NCBI GenBank assembly: GCA_019416865.1
Contig: DXWL01000007.1
Span: forward strand, 8,512 to 72,511
Source: Fusobacterium sp.
GTDB taxonomy: Bacteria; Fusobacteriota; Fusobacteriia; Fusobacteriales; Fusobacteriaceae
DNA: 64,000 nt
Direction: 5' to 3'
Shown: piece after piece, positions 27,193 through 35,302 of the stretch
How positions within the stretch are numbered: the stretch's first letter is position 1
How the letters are laid out: each line of letters starts with the position of its first letter
The notes under the pieces: model-generated
What the model was told of the DNA's origin: nothing
The model's database searches: none
What the model saw: the letters and a program-made list of their open reading frames with translations, nothing else
Position numbers and translations under genes: made by a program

Positions 27193-28134
27193 ATGATAAA
27201 AATAAACAACATAAAAGAACTTCATGAAAAATCAGAAGGAAATTATAAATTTTATATTTCAGAAGATAAAATACTTTTGGAAAATAAAAAAGAAAAATTA
27301 AATATAGAGATTGATTACAATGAAAATAACTGTATATCTGCTTTAGAAAAAATAAAAAAGCTTACAGAGATAAAAGTTGTTCTTAAAAATATGAATGATA
27401 GGGAAATTTTATCTTTTATTCAGTCAAAAGGATATGATAAAACTCTTTGGAATCCTATAGGGAAAGCTATGCATCAATTTAATATGATAGAAGATGGGGA
27501 TAAAATTGCTGTTGGAGTTTCAGGAGGAAAGGACAGTCTTGTAACTTTAAATGCCTTTGTAAGAGTAAAAAAAATAGCTGGAATTGATTTTGAGATTATA
27601 CCTATACATATTCACCCTAAGCAAGATGCAGCAGACTGTTCAGAGATAGAGGAGTATTGCAAAAAGCTGGGATTTTCTCTTAAAATAATAGAAACAAATC
27701 TTGATGATATGCTTTTTGGAGAAAACAGAGAAAAAAATCCATGTTTCCTATGTGGGAGAATAAGAAGAGGTATACTTTATTCTTTTATGAAAAAAGAGGG
27801 AATAAACAAACTTGCACTGGGACATCATAAAGACGATATAATCGAAACTTTTCTTATGAATATTCTTTATCAAGGAAACAGAAATATTATGAAACCTGCA
27901 TATATTTCAGAGGAACATGGAGTAAAAGTTATTCGTCCTCTAGCTTTTGTAGAAGAAAAAAATATTATAAGCTATGCCAGAAAACTTTCTCTTCCTGTTA
28001 TGAAATCAAAATGCCCTTATGAAACAAGTGAAGATTCTAAAAGATTAAAAGTAAAAAATCTTATAAAAGAGCTTTCTTCTGAAAATGAAGATATAAGAAG
28101 CGTAATATTAAATAGTATAAAAGATTTATTTTAA
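27193..28134 (+). CDS. TtcA-like PP-loop ATPase with extra N-terminal domain (copy 2)
   Basis: A 313-residue paralogue of the preceding gene. The PP-loop VGVSGGKDSLVTLN (SGGKDS 110-115), the Cys pair KNPCFLCGRIRRG, LALGHHKDDIIETFL and a C-terminal Cys (KSKCPYE) are all present. About 85 extra residues precede the catalytic domain, a predicted beta/alpha domain (MIKINNIKELHEKSEG...) that copy 1 lacks. It may confer a different RNA or partner specificity (inference). It is co-transcribed with copy 1. No terminator is evident before the Fe-uptake block. Confidence 0.86.
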   Translation: MIKINNIKELHEKSEGNYKFYISEDKILLENKKEKLNIEIDYNENNCISALEKIKKLTEIKVVLKNMNDREILSFIQSKGYDKTLWNPIGKAMHQFNMIEDGDKIAVGVSGGKDSLVTLNAFVRVKKIAGIDFEIIPIHIHPKQDAADCSEIEEYCKKLGFSLKIIETNLDDMLFGENREKNPCFLCGRIRRGILYSFMKKEGINKLALGHHKDDIIETFLMNILYQGNRNIMKPAYISEEHGVKVIRPLAFVEEKNIISYARKLSLPVMKSKCPYETSEDSKRLKVKNLIKELSSENEDIRSVILNSIKDLF

Positions 28135-28181
28135 AATATAAAAAATTATCAAAAAAATATTTTAACAATCAAAGTTTTAGC

Positions 28182-28210
28182 TTGACTATTAGTATGTAAT
28201 ATTGTACAAT
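28182..28210 (+). promoter_or_regulatory. Promoter of the Cys-rich FeoA-like gene
   Basis: TTGACT (28182-28187), a 17-bp spacer and TACAAT (28205-28210). The -10 lies inside the perfect 10-bp palindrome ATTGTACAAT (28201-28210), a plausible repressor site. Confidence 0.7.
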
Positions 28211-28243
28211 GTCTTTGAAAAATAGGTTAAGGAGTGGATTATT

Positions 28244-28465
28244 ATGATTATTCCGTTAGCTTTCGCAGAATGTAATAAATATCATACTATAAAAAGCATA
28301 CAAGGAAACAGCTGTGCAAAATCAGCTCTTAGTGAAAAAGGATTCTGCTGTGGAAGCAAAGTTTGTCTTGTGAGAAGCATGAACAGCAACTTTGTCGTAG
28401 AGATTGGAAACAGCCAGTATATCATAGGTTTTGGTTTTGCAAAAAATATTATGGTAGAAGATTAA
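28244..28465 (+). CDS. FeoA-domain protein, Cys-rich
   Basis: A 73-residue protein with the SH3-like FeoA pattern (P-L-A-F-A ... I-x-x-I-x-G ... L-x-x-K-G-x-x-x-G-S-x-V ... G-N-S-x-Y-I-I-G-F-G-x-A). Unlike ordinary FeoA it carries five cysteines (10, 24, 35, 36, 41), enough for a metal or Fe-S site. AAGGAG stands upstream of the ATG. It has its own promoter and terminator, so it is not part of the feoA-feoB transcript 120 nt downstream. A role as an iron sensor or FeoB partner is inference. Confidence 0.8.
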   Translation: MIIPLAFAECNKYHTIKSIQGNSCAKSALSEKGFCCGSKVCLVRSMNSNFVVEIGNSQYIIGFGFAKNIMVED

Positions 28466-28481
28466 TTAATAAAGGTTTTAT

Positions 28482-28513
28482 ATTTTACAGCCCAAAGGCT
28501 GTAAAATTTTTTA
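28482..28513 (+). terminator. Terminator between the FeoA-like gene and feoAB
   Basis: ATTTTACAGCC, loop CAAA, GGCTGTAAAAT and six T: an 11-bp perfect stem. Confidence 0.92.
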
Positions 28514-28588
28514 TCCATTTGTTTTGAATAGCTAAATGTTTTTAGTTTTAAATTAAAGATAAGCATATAACTAGGGAGGAATATTTTT

Positions 28589-28816
28589 ATGAAACTTAAT
28601 GAACTTAAAAGAGGGGAAAAAGCAAAAATAATCAAAATAGGAAAAATAGGTGAGCTGAAAAAAAGACTTGTTGATATGGGAATTACAGCAGGGGAAACTA
28701 TTCTTTTAGAAAGAGATGCACCTCTTGGAGATCCTCAAGAATTCCGTGTTAAAGAAAACGGAATTGCAATAAGAAAAGAGGATTCTGCAAATATAGAAAT
28801 AGAACTGATTAAATAA
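28589..28816 (+). CDS. feoA: Ferrous iron transport protein A
   Basis: A 75-residue cytoplasmic SH3-like protein that supports FeoB-mediated Fe2+ uptake. The pattern MKLNELKRGEKAKIIKIG...LKKRLVDMGITAGETILLERDAPLGDPQEFRVKENGIAIRKEDSANIEIE is canonical FeoA and has no cysteine, in contrast to the preceding paralogue. AGGGAGGA precedes the ATG. feoB starts 51 nt downstream on the same strand, a classic feoAB pair. Confidence 0.95.
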   Translation: MKLNELKRGEKAKIIKIGKIGELKKRLVDMGITAGETILLERDAPLGDPQEFRVKENGIAIRKEDSANIEIELIK

Positions 28817-28867
28817 ATTATAATATAACAAAAATTATGGGATACAAATTTTTATAGGGGGACAGAT

Positions 28868-31054
28868 ATGATTAAAATAGCTTTTGCAGGAAATCCAAAT
28901 GTTGGAAAATCTGCACTTATAAATGCAATGGCAGGTTCTAAATTAAAAGTTGGAAACTGGCCTGGAGTTACAGTTGAGAAAAAAGAGGCAAACTTCACTT
29001 ATAAAGGGGAAGAGATAACAATGATCGACCTTCCGGGAGTATACAGCCTTAGCCCTTTTTCTCTGGAAGAAAAGATCACAAGAGAATTTATAATTGAAGA
29101 AAATCCTGATGTGGTTATAAATGTTGTAGAGTCTACAAATATAGAAAGAAATCTATATCTTACTCTGCTTTTACAAGAACTTGGGAAGCCTATGATTATG
29201 GCTCTTAACTTCTATGATGAATTTGAAAAATTAAATTACACTCTAGATGTTAAAAGATTAAGTGAGCTTGTAGAGATGGAAGTTATAAAAACATCTGCTA
29301 TTAAAAAAACAGGACTTACAGAGCTTCTAGATAAAGCTGTTGCCATTGCAAAAAGTGGAAAAACAAATAAACAGTATAAAATATCTTTTGACAGATTTAT
29401 AGACAGTCAATATGAACTTATGAAAGAAGAAATCAGAAAAGAGGAAAAATTTGCAAATGTTTTGAAAAAATATTCTCTTGACTATGTTACAGTAAAAACT
29501 CTTGAAAAAGACAGTGATTTCTTAGGAAAAATGAAACAAGATTACAGCTTTGACTGTGAAAACTATCTAAAATCATATGCTGACGAAATAGAAAAAAGAT
29601 ATGACGAGGATATAGAAACTGTTCTTGCAGAAAAAAGATATGGAAAAATTAAAGGTATTATTGCTGATACATTAAAAACATCTCTTAAATCAAGACTTGA
29701 TTTTACAGAAAAAGTTGATAAAATCCTTTTAAACAGAGTCTTAGGACTTCCTATTTTCTTAATGATTATAGCAGGACTTATGACTATTGTTTTCAATGGA
29801 AGTGCTCCATTTATTGATTGGATTGATGGATTCGTTGGAGGATATATCGGTAAATATGCTGGAATTTTAATGGAGGGAACTCCTGATTGGCTAAACTCTC
29901 TGGTTGTTGATGGAATAATCGGAGGAGTTGGAGGGGTACTTACATTTGTTCCTCTTATGTTCTTCCTTTATTTCTTCCTTTCTATTTTAGAAGAAAGTGG
30001 ATATATGACAAGAGTTGCCTTCCTTATGGATAAGATAATGAGAAAACTTGGACTTAACGGAAAAGCTTTCGTTCCTATGGTATTAGGATTTGGTTGTACA
30101 GTTCCTGCAATCTATGCAACAAGAACTCTTGAAGATGAAAAATCAAGAAAACTTACAGCTGCACTTACTCCATTTATGTCTTGTGGAGCAAGACTGCCAG
30201 TTTATGGACTGTTTACAGCAGCTTTCTTTGGAGCAAAAGCAGGGGTTGTAGTTGTATCACTTTATCTTTTAGGAATATTTATGGCTATCCTTTTAGGAGT
30301 AATTTTAAAAAGATTTGAATACTTTAAAGTTGACAACAAAGCTCTTTTAATCGAGCTTCCTCCATACAGAATCCCTAGTCTTAAAGTTATAATGGCTTCT
30401 ACTTTAAGAAGAACAGGGGGATATCTGAAAAAAGCTACAAGTATAATTTTAGGAATTTTAATTCTTCTATGGGGATTAACATACTTCCCTAACAATGGAG
30501 ATGCAGAAAAATCATATATGGCAGGTGTGGGAAAAGTTATAGCTCCTGTTTTAAAACCTACAGGATTTGCTGACAGATGGGAAACAGTTGCAGCAATAGT
30601 TCCGAGCATTGCAGCTAAAGAAGTTGTTGTTGGATTTATGGCACAAGTTTTAGAACTTCCTGAAGGTGAAGAGGAAGAGGTTGAAACAACATTTGCTGAA
30701 GATACTAAAGAACAGATTGCAGCTCTTGGTTCTGCTGTAAAAGATTCTGTTTCTGGAATAGTAAGTTTTGATATTGGTTCTCTTTTTGCTGCCCCTGATG
30801 CAGAAGAGGTTGAAGAAGAGGGAAGAGGAGTAGTTGAAGCTACTAGAAACCTTTGGGCAGGAGATCCTCTTGCTTCATTAAGAGCTTATTCATTCATGGT
30901 ATTCATTCTATTGGTTGTTCCTTGTGCAGTTACTTTAGGAGCTATCAAGCAGGAATTTGGAAAAGAATATCTGTTCAAACTTATAGGAATCATGCTTATA
31001 GTTCCATATATAAGTTCAACACTTATATTCCAAATAGGACGTCTGTTCTTCTAA
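28868..31054 (+). CDS. feoB: Ferrous iron transporter FeoB
   Basis: Inner-membrane Fe2+ transporter with an N-terminal G domain. G1 GNPNVGKS (8-15) and G3 DLPG (54-57) are intact. A helical GDP-dissociation-inhibitor-like region follows, then eight or more membrane helices with two Gate domains (ESGYMTRVAFLMDK; FGCTVPAI; SCGARLPVYGLF). At 728 aa it is normal. An acidic loop of about 65 residues (around 600-665, EGEEEEVETTF...AAPDAEEVEEEGRG) is inserted before the last helices. GGGGG precedes the ATG. It is followed by a small Cys-rich membrane protein typical of anaerobe feo operons. Confidence 0.97.
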   Translation: MIKIAFAGNPNVGKSALINAMAGSKLKVGNWPGVTVEKKEANFTYKGEEITMIDLPGVYSLSPFSLEEKITREFIIEENPDVVINVVESTNIERNLYLTLLLQELGKPMIMALNFYDEFEKLNYTLDVKRLSELVEMEVIKTSAIKKTGLTELLDKAVAIAKSGKTNKQYKISFDRFIDSQYELMKEEIRKEEKFANVLKKYSLDYVTVKTLEKDSDFLGKMKQDYSFDCENYLKSYADEIEKRYDEDIETVLAEKRYGKIKGIIADTLKTSLKSRLDFTEKVDKILLNRVLGLPIFLMIIAGLMTIVFNGSAPFIDWIDGFVGGYIGKYAGILMEGTPDWLNSLVVDGIIGGVGGVLTFVPLMFFLYFFLSILEESGYMTRVAFLMDKIMRKLGLNGKAFVPMVLGFGCTVPAIYATRTLEDEKSRKLTAALTPFMSCGARLPVYGLFTAAFFGAKAGVVVVSLYLLGIFMAILLGVILKRFEYFKVDNKALLIELPPYRIPSLKVIMASTLRRTGGYLKKATSIILGILILLWGLTYFPNNGDAEKSYMAGVGKVIAPVLKPTGFADRWETVAAIVPSIAAKEVVVGFMAQVLELPEGEEEEVETTFAEDTKEQIAALGSAVKDSVSGIVSFDIGSLFAAPDAEEVEEEGRGVVEATRNLWAGDPLASLRAYSFMVFILLVVPCAVTLGAIKQEFGKEYLFKLIGIMLIVPYISSTLIFQIGRLFF

Positions 31055-31105
31055 AAACTTTTAATTTGAATATATCTTAATATATAAACGAAAGAAGGCG
31101 GTTAT

Positions 31106-31267
31106 ATGAAAACAGCATTGATTATAGCAGTACTTGCTGCAATAGCTTTCTATTCTTTAAGAAGTCTAATAAGACATTTTAAAGGTGAAGACAGCTGTTG
31201 TGGTTGTGCAGGAAAAAATGGTGGAACTTGCAACTGCAGTCATAAACATCAAAAAAATAATATTTAA
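31106..31267 (+). CDS. FeoB-associated Cys-rich membrane protein
   Basis: A 53-residue protein with an N-terminal membrane helix (KTALIIAVLAAIAFYSL) and a Cys-rich cytoplasmic tail (DSCCGCAGKNGGTCNCSHKHQ). This matches the small FeoB-associated Cys-rich membrane proteins encoded directly after feoB in many anaerobes. The cysteines may bind incoming Fe2+. AAGGCGG stands upstream of the ATG. The gene starts 52 nt after feoB and is closed by a strong terminator, so it belongs to the feo operon. Confidence 0.88.
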   Translation: MKTALIIAVLAAIAFYSLRSLIRHFKGEDSCCGCAGKNGGTCNCSHKHQKNNI

Positions 31268-31283
31268 GCAATATTTTAAAAGG

Positions 31284-31316
31284 GTTCAAGTATTGAGAAA
31301 ATACTTGAACTTTTTT
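31284..31316 (+). terminator. Terminator of the feo operon
   Basis: GTTCAAGTATT, a 5-nt loop, AATACTTGAAC and six T: an 11-bp perfect stem. Confidence 0.93.
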
Positions 31317-31409
31317 AATAGGTATTATATAATAATAGAGTTAATTAAAATTATTTATAAAAAATCAAAAAAATATAAATAAAATATATCAATGACATAA
31401 AAAGAAAAC

Positions 31410-31438
31410 TTGTTATTTAATCTTTTAAAAGATATAAT
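31410..31438 (+). promoter_or_regulatory. murI promoter
   Basis: TTGTTA (31410-31415), a 17-bp spacer and a perfect TATAAT (31433-31438). It lies inside the longest open frame, which shows that the translation start must be further down, at 31476. Confidence 0.8.
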
Positions 31439-31475
31439 AATGTGTAAACTAATCAGGAAATGGCGGGATAAGAAA

Positions 31476-32264
31476 ATGGACAAAAGATGTTGTATAGGAG
31501 TATTTGATTCAGGTGTTGGAGGAGTAAGTGTACTAAAACAAATTGTAAAACTTCTGCCAAATGAAAATATTATCTATTTTGGAGATACAAAAAATATTCC
31601 TTACGGAGATAAGACAAAAGAAGAGATACAAAAACTTAGTAAAAGAATAGTAGAATTTTTAATAACAAATAACTGTAAGGCATTAGTTATCGCCTGTAAT
31701 ACAATATCTATTGCCACTCTGGAAGAATTAAAATCACACAGCAACATTCCCATAATAGGAATAATAGATGCTGGAGTGGAAGCTGTTTCTTCAAATGGCT
31801 ACAGTGAAGTTTCTGTTCTTGGAACTGCTTTTACTATTAAAAGTGGTGTCCATGCAGAAAAAATTAAAAAGAAAAATAAAAAAATGACAGTGAGTTCTGT
31901 TCCATGTGAAAGATTATGCCCTATGATAGAGGAAGGCTGGGAGAAATTTGAAAACAGAGGAGAAGTTCTTGCTGATTATATGTCAAATGTTCCAAAAAGT
32001 TCGGAGGCTCTTCTTCTTGCTTGTACACACTACCCATTCATTCAAAAAGATATAGAAAAAATATTTGAAGGAAAGATAATAGACCCAAGCAATGAATGTG
32101 CAAGAGAGCTTTTTAGAATCCTTAAAAAAGAAGATTTGCTTACAACAGAAAAAGAAAAAGGGAAAGTTGAATTTTATATAACTGGTGATAAAAAAAGCTT
32201 TAAAGATAAAGCAGAAAAATTTCTTGGAAGCGAAATAAGAGATATTTACAAAGTTAATATATAA
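31476..32264 (+). CDS. murI: Glutamate racemase
   Basis: Interconverts L- and D-glutamate for peptidoglycan synthesis. Catalytic cysteines lie in LVIACNTISIATLEE and LLLACTHYPF. The N-terminus CIGVFDSGVGGVSVLKQI and GDTKNIPYGDKTKEEI are family-typical. The ORF is open for 22 more codons upstream, but a TATAAT promoter lies there, so the ATG at 31476 (262 aa, the usual size) is chosen. Its ribosome-binding site (GCGGGAT) is weak. It stands alone between the feo operon and purC. Confidence 0.95.
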   Translation: MDKRCCIGVFDSGVGGVSVLKQIVKLLPNENIIYFGDTKNIPYGDKTKEEIQKLSKRIVEFLITNNCKALVIACNTISIATLEELKSHSNIPIIGIIDAGVEAVSSNGYSEVSVLGTAFTIKSGVHAEKIKKKNKKMTVSSVPCERLCPMIEEGWEKFENRGEVLADYMSNVPKSSEALLLACTHYPFIQKDIEKIFEGKIIDPSNECARELFRILKKEDLLTTEKEKGKVEFYITGDKKSFKDKAEKFLGSEIRDIYKVNI

Positions 32265-32270
32265 AAAAAT

Positions 32271-32298
32271 TTGAAAATTTGTTAAAAAATGATATAAT
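32271..32298 (+). promoter_or_regulatory. purC promoter with long leader
   Basis: TTGAAA (32271-32276), a 16-bp spacer and TATAAT (32293-32298), the latter also as an extended TGATATAAT. The leader to the purC ATG is about 115 nt and contains possible short hairpins (32355-32372), but no purine riboswitch or other class I can name. Confidence 0.7.
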
Positions 32299-32418
32299 AC
32301 CACATATAGAGTTACAGAAAGCAATCATATAAAAACTACCGCTTATTTTTGTGCTGTTTCAGTATGGAAACTGTCAATATTTCAGCCAATAATTTTATTA
32401 AATATAATGGAGGAAAAA

Positions 32419-33102
32419 ATGGAAAAAGTTTATCAAGGAAAAACAAAGAATGTGTACAAGTTAGAAAACGGGAATTTTCTTCTTGAATTTAAGGATGACT
32501 GTACTGGTAAAGACGGAGTATTTGATCCAGGTGAAAATGCTGTAGGTCTTACTATCGAAGGTATCGGAAAAGCAAACCTTAAAATGTCTGAATACTTCTT
32601 TGAGGTTCTTAATAACGAAGGTGTAAAAACTCACTATATTTCAGCTGATTTAGACAAGGGAACAATGGAAGTTGTACCTGCAAAACCTTTTGGAAAAGGT
32701 CTTGAAGTAATCTGCCGTTTCAGAGCAGTAGGAAGCTTCTATCGTCGTTACTCTGACTATATTCAAGAAGCTGCTGAACTTCCTGCATATGTAGAAACTA
32801 CATTTAAAAATGACGAACTTTGCGATCCATTAGTAACAAAAGACGGTTTAGTGGTATTAGGTGTTATGACTGCTGAGCAATATGACTCTATGAAAGACAG
32901 AACTCAAAAAATATCAACAGTAGTTAAAAATGAACTTGCTAAAAAAGGTTTAGACCTTTATGATATCAAATTTGAATTTGGTATAGATGAAGCTGGAGAA
33001 GTTATCTTAATAGATGAAATAGCTTCTGGAAACATGAGAGTATACAAAGACGGTGTTTATGTAAATCCTATGGATTTAACAGAAATGTTCTTTGCTGAAT
33101 AA
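32419..33102 (+). CDS. purC: Phosphoribosylaminoimidazole-succinocarboxamide synthase
   Basis: SAICAR synthetase, which ligates aspartate to CAIR in de novo purine synthesis. The N-terminus KVYQGKTKNVYKLENG, the middle ICRFRAVGSFYRRY and the C-terminal KFEFGIDEAGEVILIDEIASGNMRVYKDG are hallmark PurC segments. GGAGG lies 5 nt before the ATG at 32419; an ATG four codons upstream overlaps this ribosome-binding site, so the shorter form (227 aa) is used. No other pur gene is adjacent. Confidence 0.96.
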   Translation: MEKVYQGKTKNVYKLENGNFLLEFKDDCTGKDGVFDPGENAVGLTIEGIGKANLKMSEYFFEVLNNEGVKTHYISADLDKGTMEVVPAKPFGKGLEVICRFRAVGSFYRRYSDYIQEAAELPAYVETTFKNDELCDPLVTKDGLVVLGVMTAEQYDSMKDRTQKISTVVKNELAKKGLDLYDIKFEFGIDEAGEVILIDEIASGNMRVYKDGVYVNPMDLTEMFFAE

Positions 33103-33118
33103 TAAATATAGCATAGTA

Positions 33119-33146
33119 AAAGCAGAGGTTTTATCCTCTGCTTTTT
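33119..33146 (+). terminator. Terminator of purC
   Basis: AAGCAGAGG, a 7-nt loop, CCTCTGCTT and a T run. It sits 12 nt from the stop of the convergent OLD-like gene. Confidence 0.9.
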
Positions 33147-33157
33147 GTATATATAGC

Positions 33158-34459
33158 CTATTCATAAATTTTTCTGATTTTTTCTTCCAGTCTTTTGGGA
33201 ATTACATAATTTTCATTAGAAATATATCTAAGAGCATTGAAAGGTTTATTCTTATATGTTGTTCTTTCCCCATGTCTGTCGTATATCTCTTCCTCTATGT
33301 CATTTTCAGATTCAATGCAGAATCCTAAATTATCCCTTACCATTGAACGAATCTGTTTATTTTTAAGGTTTGAACTTGCAATCTCCTCTTTAGTTCTCCA
33401 ACTGTGATTATCCTTATCATAAATTACAACATATGGAATCTTAAAAAGATTAAGAAGCATAATAAACTGCGGAATAGTGCTTTTGCTTCCACATTCTATT
33501 ATAGAATAATCATATTTAAATATTCCAAGAGCTTTTCCCAAAGCAGATATTATAATCTTATCTGTCTGTCCCTCAACAAGAATTACCTTTTCAGCAAAAA
33601 ACAGCTCACCCCTGTCAGGATTTATCCAGTAGTTCATATTAAATGCTTTTATTGCGTCCCCTCTGAATATATTATTTTTAGCCTGTACTACTCTTACATT
33701 ATTATTTATCTTTTTTATCACACATATTGACTTATACTGTTTAAGCCCAAGAAAACTGCTGGAATAAGTTTTCAGATATATTTTTGTTCCCAGCTTTGAA
33801 AGTTTTATAAAACAGTCATATAGCTCTCTCTGCTTTTGAGGGTGCAGAAATAGTTCCGGATCTTCAAAAAGAATCACTGCATTATTAAGAATAGACTCCT
33901 TTTTATGAATAGATATTTGGGCAATAATCTTCAAAAATTCAAAAAGGAGATTTCTGTAAAGTTCGGGATTTTCATATCCTTCATCAAGATTTTCATAAAC
34001 TTTGTATATATGCTCTTTTATTTTTTCCTCATGCTCGTGATCTTTTAAAAGGATATTGAACAGACATTTAAAAATATCTGTACACTGCCCTCTCATATCT
34101 CCTGAAACATGGAAAAAAGGTATCTGAGAAATAAATTCTGTATATGCCTCTTTGCTTATCTCTTTCCAGTTTTTTGAGTTTCTTATATAATATCTTACCT
34201 CTTTTGAAGAAGAGGCTGTTATTTTCAGCTTATATCTTGTATTATTTTTAAAAAATATCATCTTTAAAACAGCCAACTCTGTTTCATCATAAATATCCTC
34301 TGGCTCAAGCTCTTTGCTGTTAAAAATAAACGCAAGACAGGAGATTATATTATTTACCCCCTCTGAACTTTGTCCAAGAAATAACATAAGATTTTCAAAA
34401 TATAAATCCATGTTTTTTATTTCTCTCCAATTTTTTATAGATAAGAGTTTTAGTTCCAT
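33158..34459 (-). CDS. OLD-like protein: degenerate AAA ATPase plus TOPRIM domain
   Basis: A 433-residue protein with the layout of OLD-family nucleases: N-terminal ABC-like ATPase, C-terminal TOPRIM. The TOPRIM core is good (ILVEGQTDK at about 293-301; IYDKDNH at about 346-352), and Walker B is present (ILFEDPE, 196-202). However, the P-loop position reads LGQSSEGVNNIIS (28-40), without the Gly-Lys-Ser/Thr needed for ATP binding, the LSGGQ-like signature is absent, and the switch His is replaced (TYSSSF). AAAGGAG precedes the ATG at 34459; a TTG seven codons earlier is rejected. It may be a nuclease with a non-hydrolysing or lost ATPase; a defence role is possible but unsupported by its neighbours. 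Confidence 0.8.
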   Translation of the reverse strand: MELKLLSIKNWREIKNMDLYFENLMLFLGQSSEGVNNIISCLAFIFNSKELEPEDIYDETELAVLKMIFFKNNTRYKLKITASSSKEVRYYIRNSKNWKEISKEAYTEFISQIPFFHVSGDMRGQCTDIFKCLFNILLKDHEHEEKIKEHIYKVYENLDEGYENPELYRNLLFEFLKIIAQISIHKKESILNNAVILFEDPELFLHPQKQRELYDCFIKLSKLGTKIYLKTYSSSFLGLKQYKSICVIKKINNNVRVVQAKNNIFRGDAIKAFNMNYWINPDRGELFFAEKVILVEGQTDKIIISALGKALGIFKYDYSIIECGSKSTIPQFIMLLNLFKIPYVVIYDKDNHSWRTKEEIASSNLKNKQIRSMVRDNLGFCIESENDIEEEIYDRHGERTTYKNKPFNALRYISNENYVIPKRLEEKIRKIYE

Positions 34460-34568
34460 AGCCGCTCCTTTTTTAAACAAACATCTCTTTATTTATTTCT
34501 CTATCTATGTTAATATTACTCTATAAACGAAGAAATTTCAAAATTTTTTTAGAAGGGATACTGAAACA

Positions 34569-35288
34569 ATGAAAAAATTATATTTGATTATATTTTTAAT
34601 AATCTTATCTATAAATAGTTATACTGATGAATTTAAATTTAAAAATCTTTCTCCTGAAAAAATATTTATGGAAAATATAGGACCAAATTCGGGAACTATG
34701 CTTGATGAAAGCCGTTATATGCTGCTTTACGACACTTTTCAGCTTTCTGGTAAAATGGAATACAGAGTCTTTAAAATGGCTGTAAAAGGCTATAATAAAA
34801 TAAAAGATAAAAAAAATCACTATCTTGTGATTATAGATTATTCCAAACCTTCATATGAAAAAAGATTTGTTGTGCTTAATATGAATACTTTAAAATCTGA
34901 AGAATATACATATGTAGCCCATGGAAAAAATACAGGAGCTGATATGGCTGTAAGTTTTTCCAATAAACTAAATTCTTATAAAAGCTCTCTTGGATTTTAT
35001 CTTACAGGAAAAACTTATAACGGGAGATATGGTTACTCTTTAAGACTTTATGGATTGGAAGAGAGATATAATTCAAATGCTTTAACAAGGGGAGTTGTAA
35101 TCCATGGAGCTGAAGCTTCTGAGCCTTCATATCTTTCTAAATATGGATTTTTGGGAAGAACAGAAGGTTGTCCTGCTGTTCCCAAATCCCTTAACAAACA
35201 AATTATAAATAAAATAAAAAATGGTTCTGTTGTATTTATTTATGGAAATGATGAAAAATATCTTAAAGAAAGCGAATATATAAAATAG
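34569..35288 (+). CDS. Murein L,D-transpeptidase catalytic domain protein
   Basis: A 239-residue secreted enzyme with a signal peptide (residues 1-18, LIIFLIILSINSY) and a YkuD_2-type catalytic domain. The active-site block is GVVIHGAEASEPSYLSKYGFLGRTEGCPAVP, with His179 and Cys201. Such enzymes make 3-3 crosslinks in peptidoglycan or attach lipoproteins to it. It is transcribed alone from the gap beside the OLD-like gene. The stop lies 14 nt from the stop of the convergent MinD-type gene, and no clear terminator is seen there. Confidence 0.9.
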   Translation: MKKLYLIIFLIILSINSYTDEFKFKNLSPEKIFMENIGPNSGTMLDESRYMLLYDTFQLSGKMEYRVFKMAVKGYNKIKDKKNHYLVIIDYSKPSYEKRFVVLNMNTLKSEEYTYVAHGKNTGADMAVSFSNKLNSYKSSLGFYLTGKTYNGRYGYSLRLYGLEERYNSNALTRGVVIHGAEASEPSYLSKYGFLGRTEGCPAVPKSLNKQIINKIKNGSVVFIYGNDEKYLKESEYIK

Positions 35289-35302
35289 TTTGCATAAACA
35301 AA

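Noticed and set aside
31185..31382. 65-residue open frame overlapping the Cys-rich membrane protein
   Set aside because: It is out of frame with the 53-aa FeoB-associated protein, runs through the terminator and has no ribosome-binding site.
32299..32418. Purine riboswitch before purC
   Set aside because: The conserved TATA...ATATGG-type core and three-way-junction pattern are not seen.
33158..34459. Gabija defence system
   Set aside because: The OLD-like gene has no UvrD-like GajB neighbour, and its ATPase motif is degenerate.
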